Of a DNA stretch of 64,000 nt, positions 15,977-23,808 are shown in pieces. Under the pieces are notes generated by a model. That model was not told the DNA's origin. It worked only from the letters and a program-made list of their open reading frames with translations, and searched no databases. Made by a program: the position numbers and the translations under genes. The stretch's first letter is position 1; each line of letters starts with the position of its first letter. This stretch comes from Salinibacterium sp. (lineage in GTDB: Bacteria > Actinomycetota > Actinomycetes > Actinomycetales > Microbacteriaceae): positions 124,001 to 188,000 of the forward strand of contig JAHBSZ010000002.1 in the NCBI GenBank assembly GCA_019638845.1, written 5' to 3'.

Positions 15977-17679
15977 TTCGGCTGCCGCTGTACGGGCGCT
16001 CACAGAACGAGCTTCCTACTGTCGCGCAAGCGCTCGAATTCTCGACGATCATGCGGGGTGACCCTGTCGTGGTGGCCGGGGCGGCTGGCCTCGACCGACG
16101 CGTGCGCTGGGTGCACATGAGCGAGGCAGTCAACATCGAGGGACTCCTCCACGGCGGCGAATTGCTCCTCACCATGGGCATCGTGTTTCCCGAGGACCCG
16201 GCCGGATTGACCGAATACGTCGAACGTCTGGTCGAAACCAACGCCGCAGCCTTGGTGATTGGACTCGGTCCGCGCTACAAAGACCGATTGCCCGCAGCGC
16301 TCGTCGACGCTTGCGAGAAACACGGACTGCCCCTCATTGCGCTTCGGCGCAAGATCGCGTTCATCGATGTCACCGAGGAAGTACACGCCTCCCTCATCGA
16401 CGTTCAGGTGCGCGACCTGCAGGCGTCGGAGAGCATCCACATGATCTTCAGCGCGCTCGCCGTGCAGGGCAGCAAGCCCGAGATCGTGCTCAAGCAAGTG
16501 GCCAAGCTTTCAGGTTTCGCCGTCGTACTCGAGAACCAGTCGCGGCAGATCCTCGCCTTTGACCCCGCGGAACGTACCGCTGGGGACGTGCTCGCCGAGT
16601 GGGCCGAACATAGCCATCGACCGCAGAAGGCCGTGCGCACGTTCTACGACCCGCTGAGCGGCTGGCTGAAGACAACGGTCGGCGCCCGTGGCAATGACTG
16701 GGGGCGTCTTGTCTTGATGGCACCGTCGGCGGGAGCGCGCGACCTCGACGCCGCGCTCGACCCGACAATGACGGTGCCCCGCAGCCTCATCATGCTCATC
16801 GAGCGAGCGGCAACCACCCTCGCTATCGGCAGGCTCGTCGACCGCGAGTCGCAGTTGCTCGACCTCACGACACACAGCAATGTGCTCGGCCAGCTCCTTG
16901 CCGGCGGTCACGACGATGTCGAACTCGACCATCAAGCCCACGCCCTCGGCGTCTCATTCCAACAGACGCGGCTTGCCGGTCTGGCATTCCGAGCGCGCGG
17001 TGCTGCGGAGCTCAATCCGCGCGATCGGCAGCGCGGCCTGCGGGCTCTCGCAAGCTCGATCTCCGATATTGCGCGCGATGCGCGGCTCTCGTCGCTGGTT
17101 GCTCCGGTTGACGATTTCACCGTGGGCATGCTCACGAGCATCCCCCGCGGGTCGAGCGATCTCGCACTGGCGGGCACCATCGTGCAGCAACTTGAGGCGA
17201 CCGGAATGACGGTCATCGCCGCATCCGGTGGGTACGGGCATGGCATCGAACCAGCGCGCGCGGTGCTCCTCGACGCCATCGAAACCGTGGGTACCGCCCT
17301 CAGCATGTCGGTCGAGAGGGATGTCGTCACCGCCGCCGACTTGGGCGTACGCGGCCTCATCCACACCCTCCGCGACGATCCTCGGGTCATTCAGTTCAGC
17401 GAGCGCACTATCGGCCCGCTCGTCGCCTACGACGCCGCCAACCACACCGCGCTCGTGTCGTTGCTTCGACACTTCCTGGATGCCGGTCGCAACAAGACGG
17501 TTGCCGCCAAGCGCGCCTTCGTCTCCCGTCCGTGGATGCACGAACGGCTCCGGCTCATCGGCGACGTGCTCGGAGTCGAGTTGGAGAACGAGAGCGACTG
17601 TGTGAACTTGCAGGTAGCGCTGCTGGTCATGGATGCACAGCGCGACCGGGCGACCACCCACCGCAAGACCGCTCCCTAA
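15970..17679 (+). CDS. PucR-family transcriptional regulator
   Basis: This 569-residue protein has the PucR architecture: an N-terminal ligand-sensing domain (about 10-125, with the signature GLDRRVRWVHMSE), a central GGDEF-like CdaR region, and a C-terminal helix-turn-helix of the HTH_30 type, recognisable by LVSLLRHFLDAGRNKTVAAKRAFVSRPWMHERLRLI (about 497-532). PucR proteins control purine, nitrogen heterocycle and amino-acid catabolic genes. I prefer the ATG at 15970, which overlaps the M20 stop in ATGGTGA as another junction in this operon does; an ATG at 15952 is also in frame. It is the last gene of the operon and probably its regulator. Its stop lies 3 bp from a convergent gene. Confidence 0.9.
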   Translation: MVIRLPLYGRSQNELPTVAQALEFSTIMRGDPVVVAGAAGLDRRVRWVHMSEAVNIEGLLHGGELLLTMGIVFPEDPAGLTEYVERLVETNAAALVIGLGPRYKDRLPAALVDACEKHGLPLIALRRKIAFIDVTEEVHASLIDVQVRDLQASESIHMIFSALAVQGSKPEIVLKQVAKLSGFAVVLENQSRQILAFDPAERTAGDVLAEWAEHSHRPQKAVRTFYDPLSGWLKTTVGARGNDWGRLVLMAPSAGARDLDAALDPTMTVPRSLIMLIERAATTLAIGRLVDRESQLLDLTTHSNVLGQLLAGGHDDVELDHQAHALGVSFQQTRLAGLAFRARGAAELNPRDRQRGLRALASSISDIARDARLSSLVAPVDDFTVGMLTSIPRGSSDLALAGTIVQQLEATGMTVIAASGGYGHGIEPARAVLLDAIETVGTALSMSVERDVVTAADLGVRGLIHTLRDDPRVIQFSERTIGPLVAYDAANHTALVSLLRHFLDAGRNKTVAAKRAFVSRPWMHERLRLIGDVLGVELENESDCVNLQVALLVMDAQRDRATTHRKTAP

Positions 17680-17682
17680 CGC

Positions 17683-18405
17683 CTACTTGGCGGTGTAGCC
17701 GCCGTCGACGATGAGTTCGGTGCCGGTGACAAAGCTTGCGTCGTCCGAGATGAGATAGGCCGTCGCCGCAGCGATCTCCGTCGGGCGGGCGAATCTGCCC
17801 AGCGGGTGCATCCCCTCGACCAGGGTGCGAAAGTCCGGATGCGGCGCGAACTGTTCGCGAGTCATCGGAGTGTCCACGACGCCGGGACACACCGCGTTAG
17901 AACGGATACCCCGTGAGGCGTAGTCCACAGCGATCGCGCGGGAGAGCCCGATGACTCCGGCTTTGCTCGCGCAGTAGGCGGGTTCGTCGGCTGTCGCCAC
18001 GAGGCCAGACATCGAGGCGTGAAAGACGAGTGCCCCGGGTCCGCTCATCCGGATGATCGTGTGCTTCGCGACGAGGAAAGCTCCGGTCAGATTCACCGAC
18101 AGCACGCTGTTCCACTGCTTGAGCGTTGTCTCATGTAGCGGCACTTCGAGAGCGATACCAGCGTTCAGCACGGCGCCGTACACGGAACCGAACCGAGCGA
18201 CTACCTCATCGAGCGCCGCGGCGACGCTCACTTCGTCGGTAACGTCGCAGGCCAGCCCCAGTGCGGGTTCGGATGCGTTGGCGCGATCGGAGTCCAGGTC
18301 GAGGGAGACGGTGATGGCACCTTCGTCACGCAGGCGCTGAACTGTCGCCGCTCCGATTCCCGATCCCCCGCCAGTCACCACGATCACACGCTCATCCAGT
18401 CTCAT
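17683..18405 (-). CDS. Short-chain dehydrogenase/reductase
   Basis: This 240-residue classical SDR has TGGGSGIGAATVQ (about 10-22) for NAD(P) binding, an Asp-rich SLDLDSD after the second strand favouring NAD, VLNAGIALE (about 78-86), and Ser plus YCASKAG (about 143-149) as the catalytic residues. The end of the protein, TGTELIVDGGYTAK, is the standard SDR terminus. I use the ATG at 18403-18405, which puts the first strand directly at the N-terminus; an upstream in-frame start would add 18 unlikely residues. It converges on the pucR-like gene with only 3 bp between the stops and may belong functionally to the neighbouring operon. Confidence 0.88.
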   Translation of the reverse strand: MRLDERVIVVTGGGSGIGAATVQRLRDEGAITVSLDLDSDRANASEPALGLACDVTDEVSVAAALDEVVARFGSVYGAVLNAGIALEVPLHETTLKQWNSVLSVNLTGAFLVAKHTIIRMSGPGALVFHASMSGLVATADEPAYCASKAGVIGLSRAIAVDYASRGIRSNAVCPGVVDTPMTREQFAPHPDFRTLVEGMHPLGRFARPTEIAAATAYLISDDASFVTGTELIVDGGYTAK

Positions 18406-18500
18406 AGTTGCCACGGTAGCGTGGCGTCTACCCGATCCGGACGGCGCACCGAGTCTCATGACACAGTGTTGGCGGTAGGGGTTTTCCGGGCATCACTGCG

Positions 18501-18851
18501 TCACCGTGTATCCGGTACCTGTTCGGCCCACTGGGTGCCCCAGTCGCGCAGCGAATGGATGACCGGCTCGAGCGTGCGGCCGAGCGGCGTGAGCGAGTAC
18601 TCGACACGCGGCGGTACCTCGGGGTAGATCTCGCGGTGCACGAGACCCTGCTGCTCCATGGTGCGCAGCCGCTCGGTGAGGGTCTTGGGGCTGACACCGG
18701 TCAGCTCGGTGCGCAACTGGCCGAACCGACGGGTGCCGGCGAACAACTCGCGCAGGATCAGCAGCGTCCACTTGCCGTCAAGGATCGTCACCGAGCGTTC
18801 GATCGGACATCCGGGTGCACCCATCGGCCCAGCCTTTCCACAAGAGTTCAC
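18501..18851 (-). CDS. HxlR-family winged-helix regulator
   Basis: The 116-residue protein is an HxlR-type winged helix-turn-helix factor: CPIERSVTILDGKWTLLILREL (about 15-36) with the conserved Cys at 15, GVSPKTLTERLRTMEQQGLV (about 52-71) as recognition region, and YSLTPLGRTLEPVIHSLRDWG (about 85-105). HxlR proteins respond to reactive electrophiles or redox state through the N-terminal Cys. The gene is divergent from a four-helix membrane protein gene, and two related inverted repeats lie in the gap, so autoregulation and control of the neighbour are likely. The longer start, MNSCGK, is used; a Met at residue 10 is an alternative. Confidence 0.92.
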   Translation of the reverse strand: MNSCGKAGPMGAPGCPIERSVTILDGKWTLLILRELFAGTRRFGQLRTELTGVSPKTLTERLRTMEQQGLVHREIYPEVPPRVEYSLTPLGRTLEPVIHSLRDWGTQWAEQVPDTR

Positions 18852-18859
18852 TGAGGGAA

Positions 18860-18895
18860 ACTAGTTTCACAAATAGTGCCTACTTCACAAAGTAG
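18860..18895. promoter_or_regulatory. Two adjacent operator-like inverted repeats (HxlR candidate)
   Basis: Two related palindromes occur in tandem between the divergent genes. The first (18860-18877) reads ACTAGTTTCACAAATAGT, an imperfect dyad. The second (18880-18895) reads CTACTTCACAAAGTAG, with perfect 6-bp arms around CACA. Both are followed by TGC or GCC-like bases and share the core TTCACAAA, so they look like two copies of one binding site on the same helix face, 20 bp apart. HxlR family operators are commonly dyads of this size beginning with TA or ACTA. The link to the neighbouring HxlR gene is inference. Confidence 0.65.
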
Positions 18896-18962
18896 TGCGG
18901 CGGCGGCAGAGTTGGCAACCGGGCATCCCGCCCGACATTCCCACCCCTCTCAAGGAGAACCC

Positions 18963-19370
18963 ATGCGTCTGCTCGCCCTTCGAATCACCCTCGGCATCAT
19001 CGCCGCCTTCCAGCTCGCCTTCGGCAGCCTGTTTCTCGTCGCGCCCCTCTTCTATGGCGACCTCATCGGGTTGCCCGAAGCGCCCGCGTGGGTGGCCTGG
19101 ATCTTCGGCCTGTTCGGCGCGCGCGCCCTCGCGTTCGTGGTCGGGATGGTGTTGGCCATCCGCGACCCACAGCGCTACCGCTCGTGGATCGTCGCCATGA
19201 TTGTCGTGCAGGTGCTCGACGGAATCGTCACCCTCGGCCTCGTCGCCCAGGGCGTGCTCACCTTCGCGCAGGTCTCGACGGCGGGCTTCATGCCGATCGT
19301 GTTCGTGGTCGCGCTGGCGCTGCTGTTCCCGCGACGCGGGGTGGGGGCTGTGCCGTCCGCTAGCGCCTGA
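18963..19370 (+). CDS. Four-helix membrane protein of unknown function
   Basis: This 135-residue protein has four strongly hydrophobic segments at about 4-28, 40-62, 76-98 and 104-125, with short loops and no catalytic motif I recognise. The ATG at 18963 has CAAGGAGAACCC in front of it. The gene is divergent from an HxlR regulator and shares its operator region, an arrangement often seen for small membrane or DoxX-like proteins induced under electrophile stress. Its end is 11 bp past the stop of the convergent LLM gene, so the two 3' ends overlap by 11 bp. Confidence 0.8.
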   Translation: MRLLALRITLGIIAAFQLAFGSLFLVAPLFYGDLIGLPEAPAWVAWIFGLFGARALAFVVGMVLAIRDPQRYRSWIVAMIVVQVLDGIVTLGLVAQGVLTFAQVSTAGFMPIVFVVALALLFPRRGVGAVPSASA

Positions 19371-20403
19371 GCTTCGGCAGCACGTCGCGCCCGAAGACCT
19401 CGATCCACTCGCGTTGGTCGCGGCCTGCGTTGTGCAGGTAGATGCGGTCGAAGCCGAGATCTAAGTACTGCTGGATGTGGGCGCGGTGCGCGTCGAGGTC
19501 GGCGGTGACGAGCATCCGGCCCTCGAAGTCTTCGGGGCGCACCAGCCGCGCCAACTGCTCGAACTCGAATGGCGAACGGATATCGCTGCGCCCGAACCGC
19601 ATGCCGCCGTTGGGCCACTCGGCGAGCGCGTTGGTCATCGCCTGTTCGTCGGTGGGCGCCCAGCTCAGGTGCAGGCGCAGCACGCGGGTCTGGGTGGCGG
19701 GGTTGCGTCCGGCCTCTTTGGCGCCCTCGGCGAAGCGTTGCAGGAGGAAGGCGATCTTGTCGAGCGGGGCGCCTTCGGTGATCAGCCCGTCGACGGTGCG
19801 CCCGGCCCTGCGGGCGGTAACGGGCCCGGATGCCGCGACCATGATCTCGGGGGCGACCTCGGGCATGGTCCACAGCCGGGTGGATTCGAGCCGGTAGTAC
19901 TGGCCGTTGTGGCGCACATCCCGCTGGGCGAGGCCCGACGCGAACAGTTTCTTGATCACATCCACCGCCTCGAACATGCGGTCGATGCGCTCGTGGGCTT
20001 CGGGCCAGTAGAGCCCGGCGACGTGCTCGTTGACCGCTTCGCCGCTGCCGATGCCCAGCCAGTGCCGCCCCGGATACATCGCCGCCAGCGTCGCACTGGC
20101 CTGCGCCGTCAACGCCGGATGCGACCGAAAGGTCGGCGCCGTCACCCCGGTGCCCAGGTCGCCGGTGGTCGTCTGCCCGAGCGCGCTCAGCACATTCCAC
20201 ACGAAGGATGCCTCACCCTGCTGGGGCGTCCACGGCTGAAAGTGGTCGGTGGCCATAACCCCCGTGAACCCGTGCGCCTCGGCGTGCGCCGCTAACTCAA
20301 GCGCCTCCCGCGGCGGAAACCGCTCCAGCATGGCGGCGTAGCCGATGTGCGGGGCGGATGCCGCGGCTGAGGGGTTTGGGGTGGTGGGGGTTGCGCGGGG
20401 CAT
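19360..20403 (-). CDS. F420-dependent LLM-class oxidoreductase, G6PDH-like group
   Basis: The 347-residue TIM-barrel enzyme belongs to the F420-dependent part of the luciferase-like monooxygenase superfamily. ATDHFQPWTPQQGEASFVWNVLSALG (about 49-74), LGTGVTAPTFRSHPALTAQASATLA (about 81-105), PGRHWLGIGSGEAVNEH (about 109-125) and VAASGPVTARRAGRTVDGLI (about 188-207) follow the pattern of the family that includes F420-dependent glucose-6-phosphate dehydrogenase, but specific phosphate-binding residues differ, so the substrate is unknown. I use the ATG at 20401-20403; the open frame extends further upstream into non-coding sequence. A paralogue, fgd, lies 2.3 kb away. Confidence 0.88.
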   Translation of the reverse strand: MPRATPTTPNPSAAASAPHIGYAAMLERFPPREALELAAHAEAHGFTGVMATDHFQPWTPQQGEASFVWNVLSALGQTTTGDLGTGVTAPTFRSHPALTAQASATLAAMYPGRHWLGIGSGEAVNEHVAGLYWPEAHERIDRMFEAVDVIKKLFASGLAQRDVRHNGQYYRLESTRLWTMPEVAPEIMVAASGPVTARRAGRTVDGLITEGAPLDKIAFLLQRFAEGAKEAGRNPATQTRVLRLHLSWAPTDEQAMTNALAEWPNGGMRFGRSDIRSPFEFEQLARLVRPEDFEGRMLVTADLDAHRAHIQQYLDLGFDRIYLHNAGRDQREWIEVFGRDVLPKLRR

Positions 20404-20633
20404 GAGTCCATTGTGGCGCGGTTGGTTGCAGGCTGTGCAGCTGCGGAACCCTCGGAGGAACTCGAACCCCCAGACGGGCCCGTGGTACGGCCTTCCGTCT
20501 TCTCGAATCTGCGTGAGGTGCGATATCAGTCGAGGTGTCGGGAGTGACCGCCGAGCCGCTCGTGGCGGCGATGCCGTGGCATCCGTGACTTGTGCCGACA
20601 CCGTTGTCCGACGCCCGCCCTACCATCGGCCAC

Positions 20634-21326
20634 ATGAACATCATCATGATTCCCGGGTTCTGGCTGAATGGTGCCTCATGGGACGAGGTGGCGGCCCCGT
20701 TGCGCGACGCCGGCCATACCGTTCAGCAACTCACGCTGCCCGGCCTCGAGTCGCTCGACGCCGACCGCTCGGCCATCACTCTGCGCGATCACGTCGACGC
20801 CGTTGTCGCGGCGATCGACGCCTCCGGCGAGCCCGTCGTGCTCGTCGGACACAGCGGCGGCGGCCCCATCGCCTGGGCAGCGGCGGACACCCGGCCCGCA
20901 TCCGTCGCGCGCGTGATCTACGTCGACAGCGGACCCCTCGGTGACGGCGACGTCATCAACGACGAGCTTCCCGTGGTCGACGGCGAGGTTCCGCTGCCCG
21001 ACTGGTCGGTCTTCGAGGATGCCGACCTCACCGACCTCTCCGACGAGTTGCGCGAGCGCATGCGGCGCATCGCCATCCCCCAACCCTTGGGCGTCACCTC
21101 CGACGTGCAAGTGCTCAGCAACCCCGCACGCTACGACGTGGCATCCACCGTTATCTGCTGCGAATTCAGCAGCGAACAGCTACGCAAGTGGATGGCTGCT
21201 GGCGAGTTCGCCGAACTCGCAAGGGTCACCGACTACGAGCTCGTCGACCTGCCGACCGGGCACTGGCCGCAGTTCACGCGACCGGCCGACCTCGCCGCGA
21301 CGATCCTCGCGGCGGTCGACCGGTAG
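20634..21326 (+). CDS. Alpha/beta-hydrolase
   Basis: The 230-residue protein is a compact alpha/beta-hydrolase. The oxyanion-hole region is MIPGFWLNGASWD (about 5-17), the nucleophile elbow is VLVGHSGGGP (about 67-76, Ser72), and the C-terminal His is in LPTGHWPQFTRP (about 206-217). The HW(P/S)QF-RP ending is common in small esterases and EstC-like actinobacterial hydrolases. Substrate unknown. The start ATG at 20634 has no clear ribosome binding site. It stands alone, divergent from the LLM gene with a 230-bp gap that contains a tRNA T-arm-like sequence. Confidence 0.88.
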   Translation: MNIIMIPGFWLNGASWDEVAAPLRDAGHTVQQLTLPGLESLDADRSAITLRDHVDAVVAAIDASGEPVVLVGHSGGGPIAWAAADTRPASVARVIYVDSGPLGDGDVINDELPVVDGEVPLPDWSVFEDADLTDLSDELRERMRRIAIPQPLGVTSDVQVLSNPARYDVASTVICCEFSSEQLRKWMAAGEFAELARVTDYELVDLPTGHWPQFTRPADLAATILAAVDR

Positions 21327-21340
21327 GTAGGTGCGCCCCG

Positions 21341-22042
21341 CTACTCGCTGCTGGTCAGGATGCTCGCCGCGGTGTAGAGCGCCGAGGTCGTGTTGACGAG
21401 CAACGTGTCGGCGTCCGCGGTGTTGGCGACGCCCTGCACCGCGATCGCGAGGTTGCCCTGACGCACGATGTAGGTGCGGAACGCCCGCGCCGCGTCGGAG
21501 GTTCCCGCGACGGTGTCCATGAAGAAACCCCTACCGTCGGGGTCGGGGTCCGACACCGAAACCACAACGCCGATCGTGTCGGATCCTTGCGTATCGGTGA
21601 ATTTCGGGCAGTCGGCGACCGCCTTGTGGAAGTCGGCGAGGAAGGCTTCGGCGTCGGCATCCGTGGGAAACAACCGTGCTTGAACGGTGACGACCAAACC
21701 GCCAGTGATCAGGTGGGGCAGCCCGTAGAAGGTGTCCTGGCTGTTCACGTCGCGGTCGGGGAGGAGCAGAGGCCGCACTGTGTTGGCGCACTTCGCCGGG
21801 TCAATGACATCCGCGATGCTGCTCACGTTCGCGAGATACGTCTCAACGCTCGCCGTCGACAGGACGTTCTTCTCTGCCGTATAGCCGAGCTTGGCGAGGG
21901 ATGCCTGCGTGTCCTTCCCGAACAGAACCGTCTGGGCGTCGGCGTCGGCGAACGTCGCGGTACCGCCCGTTGTGGTGCCGGTGGCGCACCCACTGAGGAC
22001 GAGCAGAGCGACCGCGACGCCGAGCAGAGGCAACTTCTTCAT
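21341..22042 (-). CDS. Lipoprotein, PknH-like sensor-domain resemblance
   Basis: This 233-residue protein has a lipoprotein signal peptide (MKKLPLLGVAVALLVLSGC, lipidated Cys at 19). The mature domain has three cysteines in an arrangement (PAKCANTV, DCPKF) and a repeating strand/helix pattern reminiscent of the extracellular sensor domain of PknH-type proteins, for example in SSIADVIDPAKCANTVRPLL. The resemblance is weak, so the role is unknown; export to the outer face of the membrane is well supported. The start ATG at 22040-22042 is chosen because the signal peptide begins there. Confidence 0.75.
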   Translation of the reverse strand: MKKLPLLGVAVALLVLSGCATGTTTGGTATFADADAQTVLFGKDTQASLAKLGYTAEKNVLSTASVETYLANVSSIADVIDPAKCANTVRPLLLPDRDVNSQDTFYGLPHLITGGLVVTVQARLFPTDADAEAFLADFHKAVADCPKFTDTQGSDTIGVVVSVSDPDPDGRGFFMDTVAGTSDAARAFRTYIVRQGNLAIAVQGVANTADADTLLVNTTSALYTAASILTSSE

Positions 22043-22097
22043 GGTGCTGAGGGTACCGAGCATTTGTTGGTGAACCTGCGAGTGCGCCGTGTCACGA

Positions 22098-22679
22098 TCA
22101 CGCGAAGCGTTGCGCGGTCGCCTCGAGCTTCGCCCGGTAGGCGGCCCACCACTCGGCGTCGCCGTCCGGCAGGTTCGTGGAGTCGGCTCGATGACCGACC
22201 GACCCGTCGATGAGTTCGCGCAGGATGTCCGCATGTCCCAAGTGGCGGTTCAGCTCCGTGACCATGTGGATGATGATGCGATGCAAGGTGACCGGATTAC
22301 TCGCCTGATCCCACCACGGCACGCTCGTCTCCGTGTCGAGATCGAGCGCCTCGACAGTCGCGTCGGAGTGCGCCCAGACGCGCCGATATAGGTCGAGGAT
22401 CGACTCGGCCGACTCGTCCTCCGTCGCCCACATGTCGGCGTTGTCTTCCGCGTCCTCCGCGTTCCAGGGGAAGACATCCGGGAAGGGTCGGTCGAAGATG
22501 TCCCCGAGATAGCCCGCCTCGACGGTCGCCACGTGCTTGACGATGCCGAGGAGATTGGTTCCGGTGGGAACCAAAGGACGCCGCAAGTCGTACTCTGACA
22601 GCCCGTCGAGCTTCCAGAGGAGCGCCTCGTGGCCGAGCATGAGGTAGCGCTGCAGTGCCTGCTTGTCAGTGAGGGTCAT
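22098..22679 (-). CDS. DinB-like (DUF664) protein
   Basis: The 193-residue four-helix protein belongs to the DinB/DUF664 group. The metal-binding histidines of the fold are at positions in [14 protein letters not shown] (about 45-58) and the pair in [16 protein letters not shown] (about 140-155). DUF664 proteins are thought to be metal-dependent thiol (mycothiol or bacillithiol) transferases or detoxification enzymes; direct function here is unknown. Its ATG overlaps the stop of the fgd gene in a 4-bp ATGA, so the two are cotranscribed and coupled. Confidence 0.85.
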   Translation of the reverse strand: MTLTDKQALQRYLMLGHEALLWKLDGLSEYDLRRPLVPTGTNLLGIVKHVATVEAGYLGDIFDRPFPDVFPWNAEDAEDNADMWATEDESAESILDLYRRVWAHSDATVEALDLDTETSVPWWDQASNPVTLHRIIIHMVTELNRHLGHADILRELIDGSVGHRADSTNLPDGDAEWWAAYRAKLEATAQRFA

Positions 22680-23683
22680 GCGAGCGAGCGTAGTCGTGGC
22701 GCCAGATCACGCTCAAACAGTTCGAGGAATCGGCGCTGGTCTTGCCCAGGGCCGTGAAAGACGAGGTGGTTGAGTCCGGCATCCGTATACTGCTTGATCT
22801 GTTCGACGACCGCGTCGGGGTCGGAACCGACGATCCAGCGGCTCGCGATCTGCTCGATTGGCAGGGCGTCGGCGGCGCGTTCCATCTCGATGGGGTCGGT
22901 GATGTCGTGCTTCTGCTCCTTGCTGAGCGCGAGCGGCGCCCAGAACCTCGTGTTCTCGAGGGCGGTGTCGGCATCGGTGTCGTACGAGAGCTTGATCTCG
23001 ATCATCCGGTCGATGCTCTCGAACTCGCGCTCCGCCTGGCCCGCGCCCTCCTTCACCGCCGGGATGAGCTCGTCTGTGTACAAACTCATGCCCTTACCCG
23101 AGGTGCAGATGAAGCCGTCGCCCGCGCGACCCGCGTAGCGCGCCACGAACGGTCCGCCGGCGGCGATGTACACCGGGATCGGAACATCCGGGCGATCGTA
23201 GATGCTTGCGTCGACAGTCTTGTAGTACTCGCCGTCGAAGTTCACGCGGTCGCCTGTCCAGAGGGCGCGCATGAGATCGACGGATTCCCGCAGCCGGGCG
23301 AAGCGTTCCTTGAACTCTGGCCAGTCCGCGGTCCAGCCGGTGGCAATCTCGTTGAGCGCTTCACCGGTGCCGACTCCGAGCATGATGCGGCCCGGATACA
23401 GGCACCCCATCGTCGCGAACGCCTGCGCAAGCACGGCGGGGTTGTAGCGGAACGTCGGCGTCATCACGGATGTCCCGATCGTGATGGTGCTCGTACGCTC
23501 CCCCACCGCCGCCATCCACGCCAAGGAGAACGGCGCGTGCCCGCCCTCGTGCCGCCACGGCTGGAAGTGGTCGCTGACCGCGACGCTCTCCATACCGTGC
23601 CCTTCCGCGGCGACCGCGATTTCGACGAGCTCGCGGGGGTCGAACTGCTCAGCAGAGGCCTTGTATCCGAGTTTGAGGGTCAC
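22676..23683 (-). CDS. fgd: F420-dependent glucose-6-phosphate dehydrogenase
   Basis: Fgd oxidises glucose-6-phosphate to 6-phosphogluconolactone and reduces F420 to F420H2, the main source of reduced F420 in actinobacteria. The 335-residue sequence follows the mycobacterial enzyme closely from end to end: [30 protein letters not shown] (with the catalytic His at about 40), [50 protein letters not shown] and [19 protein letters not shown]. The start is the GTG at 23681-23683, which reproduces the family's N-terminus. It forms a coupled pair with the DinB-like gene. Confidence 0.95.
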   Translation of the reverse strand: MTLKLGYKASAEQFDPRELVEIAVAAEGHGMESVAVSDHFQPWRHEGGHAPFSLAWMAAVGERTSTITIGTSVMTPTFRYNPAVLAQAFATMGCLYPGRIMLGVGTGEALNEIATGWTADWPEFKERFARLRESVDLMRALWTGDRVNFDGEYYKTVDASIYDRPDVPIPVYIAAGGPFVARYAGRAGDGFICTSGKGMSLYTDELIPAVKEGAGQAEREFESIDRMIEIKLSYDTDADTALENTRFWAPLALSKEQKHDITDPIEMERAADALPIEQIASRWIVGSDPDAVVEQIKQYTDAGLNHLVFHGPGQDQRRFLELFERDLAPRLRSLA

Positions 23684-23747
23684 TGTTCCATTCTCTACCT
23701 GTTGGGGGTCGCCCTCGCTTGAGCGCCAATCTTCTCCGCACCAAATC

Positions 23748-23768
23748 TGTGGAGAGAACCTTTCCACA
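23748..23768. repeat. Short inverted repeat upstream of the HNH gene
   Basis: TGTGGA and TCCACA form a perfect 6-bp dyad separated by 9 bases, just upstream of the LexA box. It lies in the divergent promoter region of fgd and the HNH gene. It could be an operator or an RNA hairpin; no regulator can be assigned. Confidence 0.35.
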
Positions 23769-23774
23769 TTTGTA

Positions 23775-23786
23775 GAACATATGTTC
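23775..23786. promoter_or_regulatory. LexA (SOS) box
   Basis: GAACATATGTTC is a perfect palindrome matching the Gram-positive/actinobacterial SOS box, GAAC-N4-GTTC, and is flanked by TA and GA. It ends 22 bp before the ATG of a DUF222/HNH gene, a gene family known in mycobacteria (13E12 repeats) to carry LexA sites. The gene should be repressed by LexA and induced by DNA damage. The site also lies about 90 bp from the divergent fgd start and could affect it. Confidence 0.85.
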
Positions 23787-23808
23787 GAATCTCTGGGAGA
23801 ATTGACCC

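Noticed and set aside
20404-20633. A functional tRNA gene in the gap.
   Set aside because: Only a T-arm-like and partial acceptor-like sequence is present; no D-arm, anticodon arm or 5' acceptor strand. Kept only as a possible remnant.
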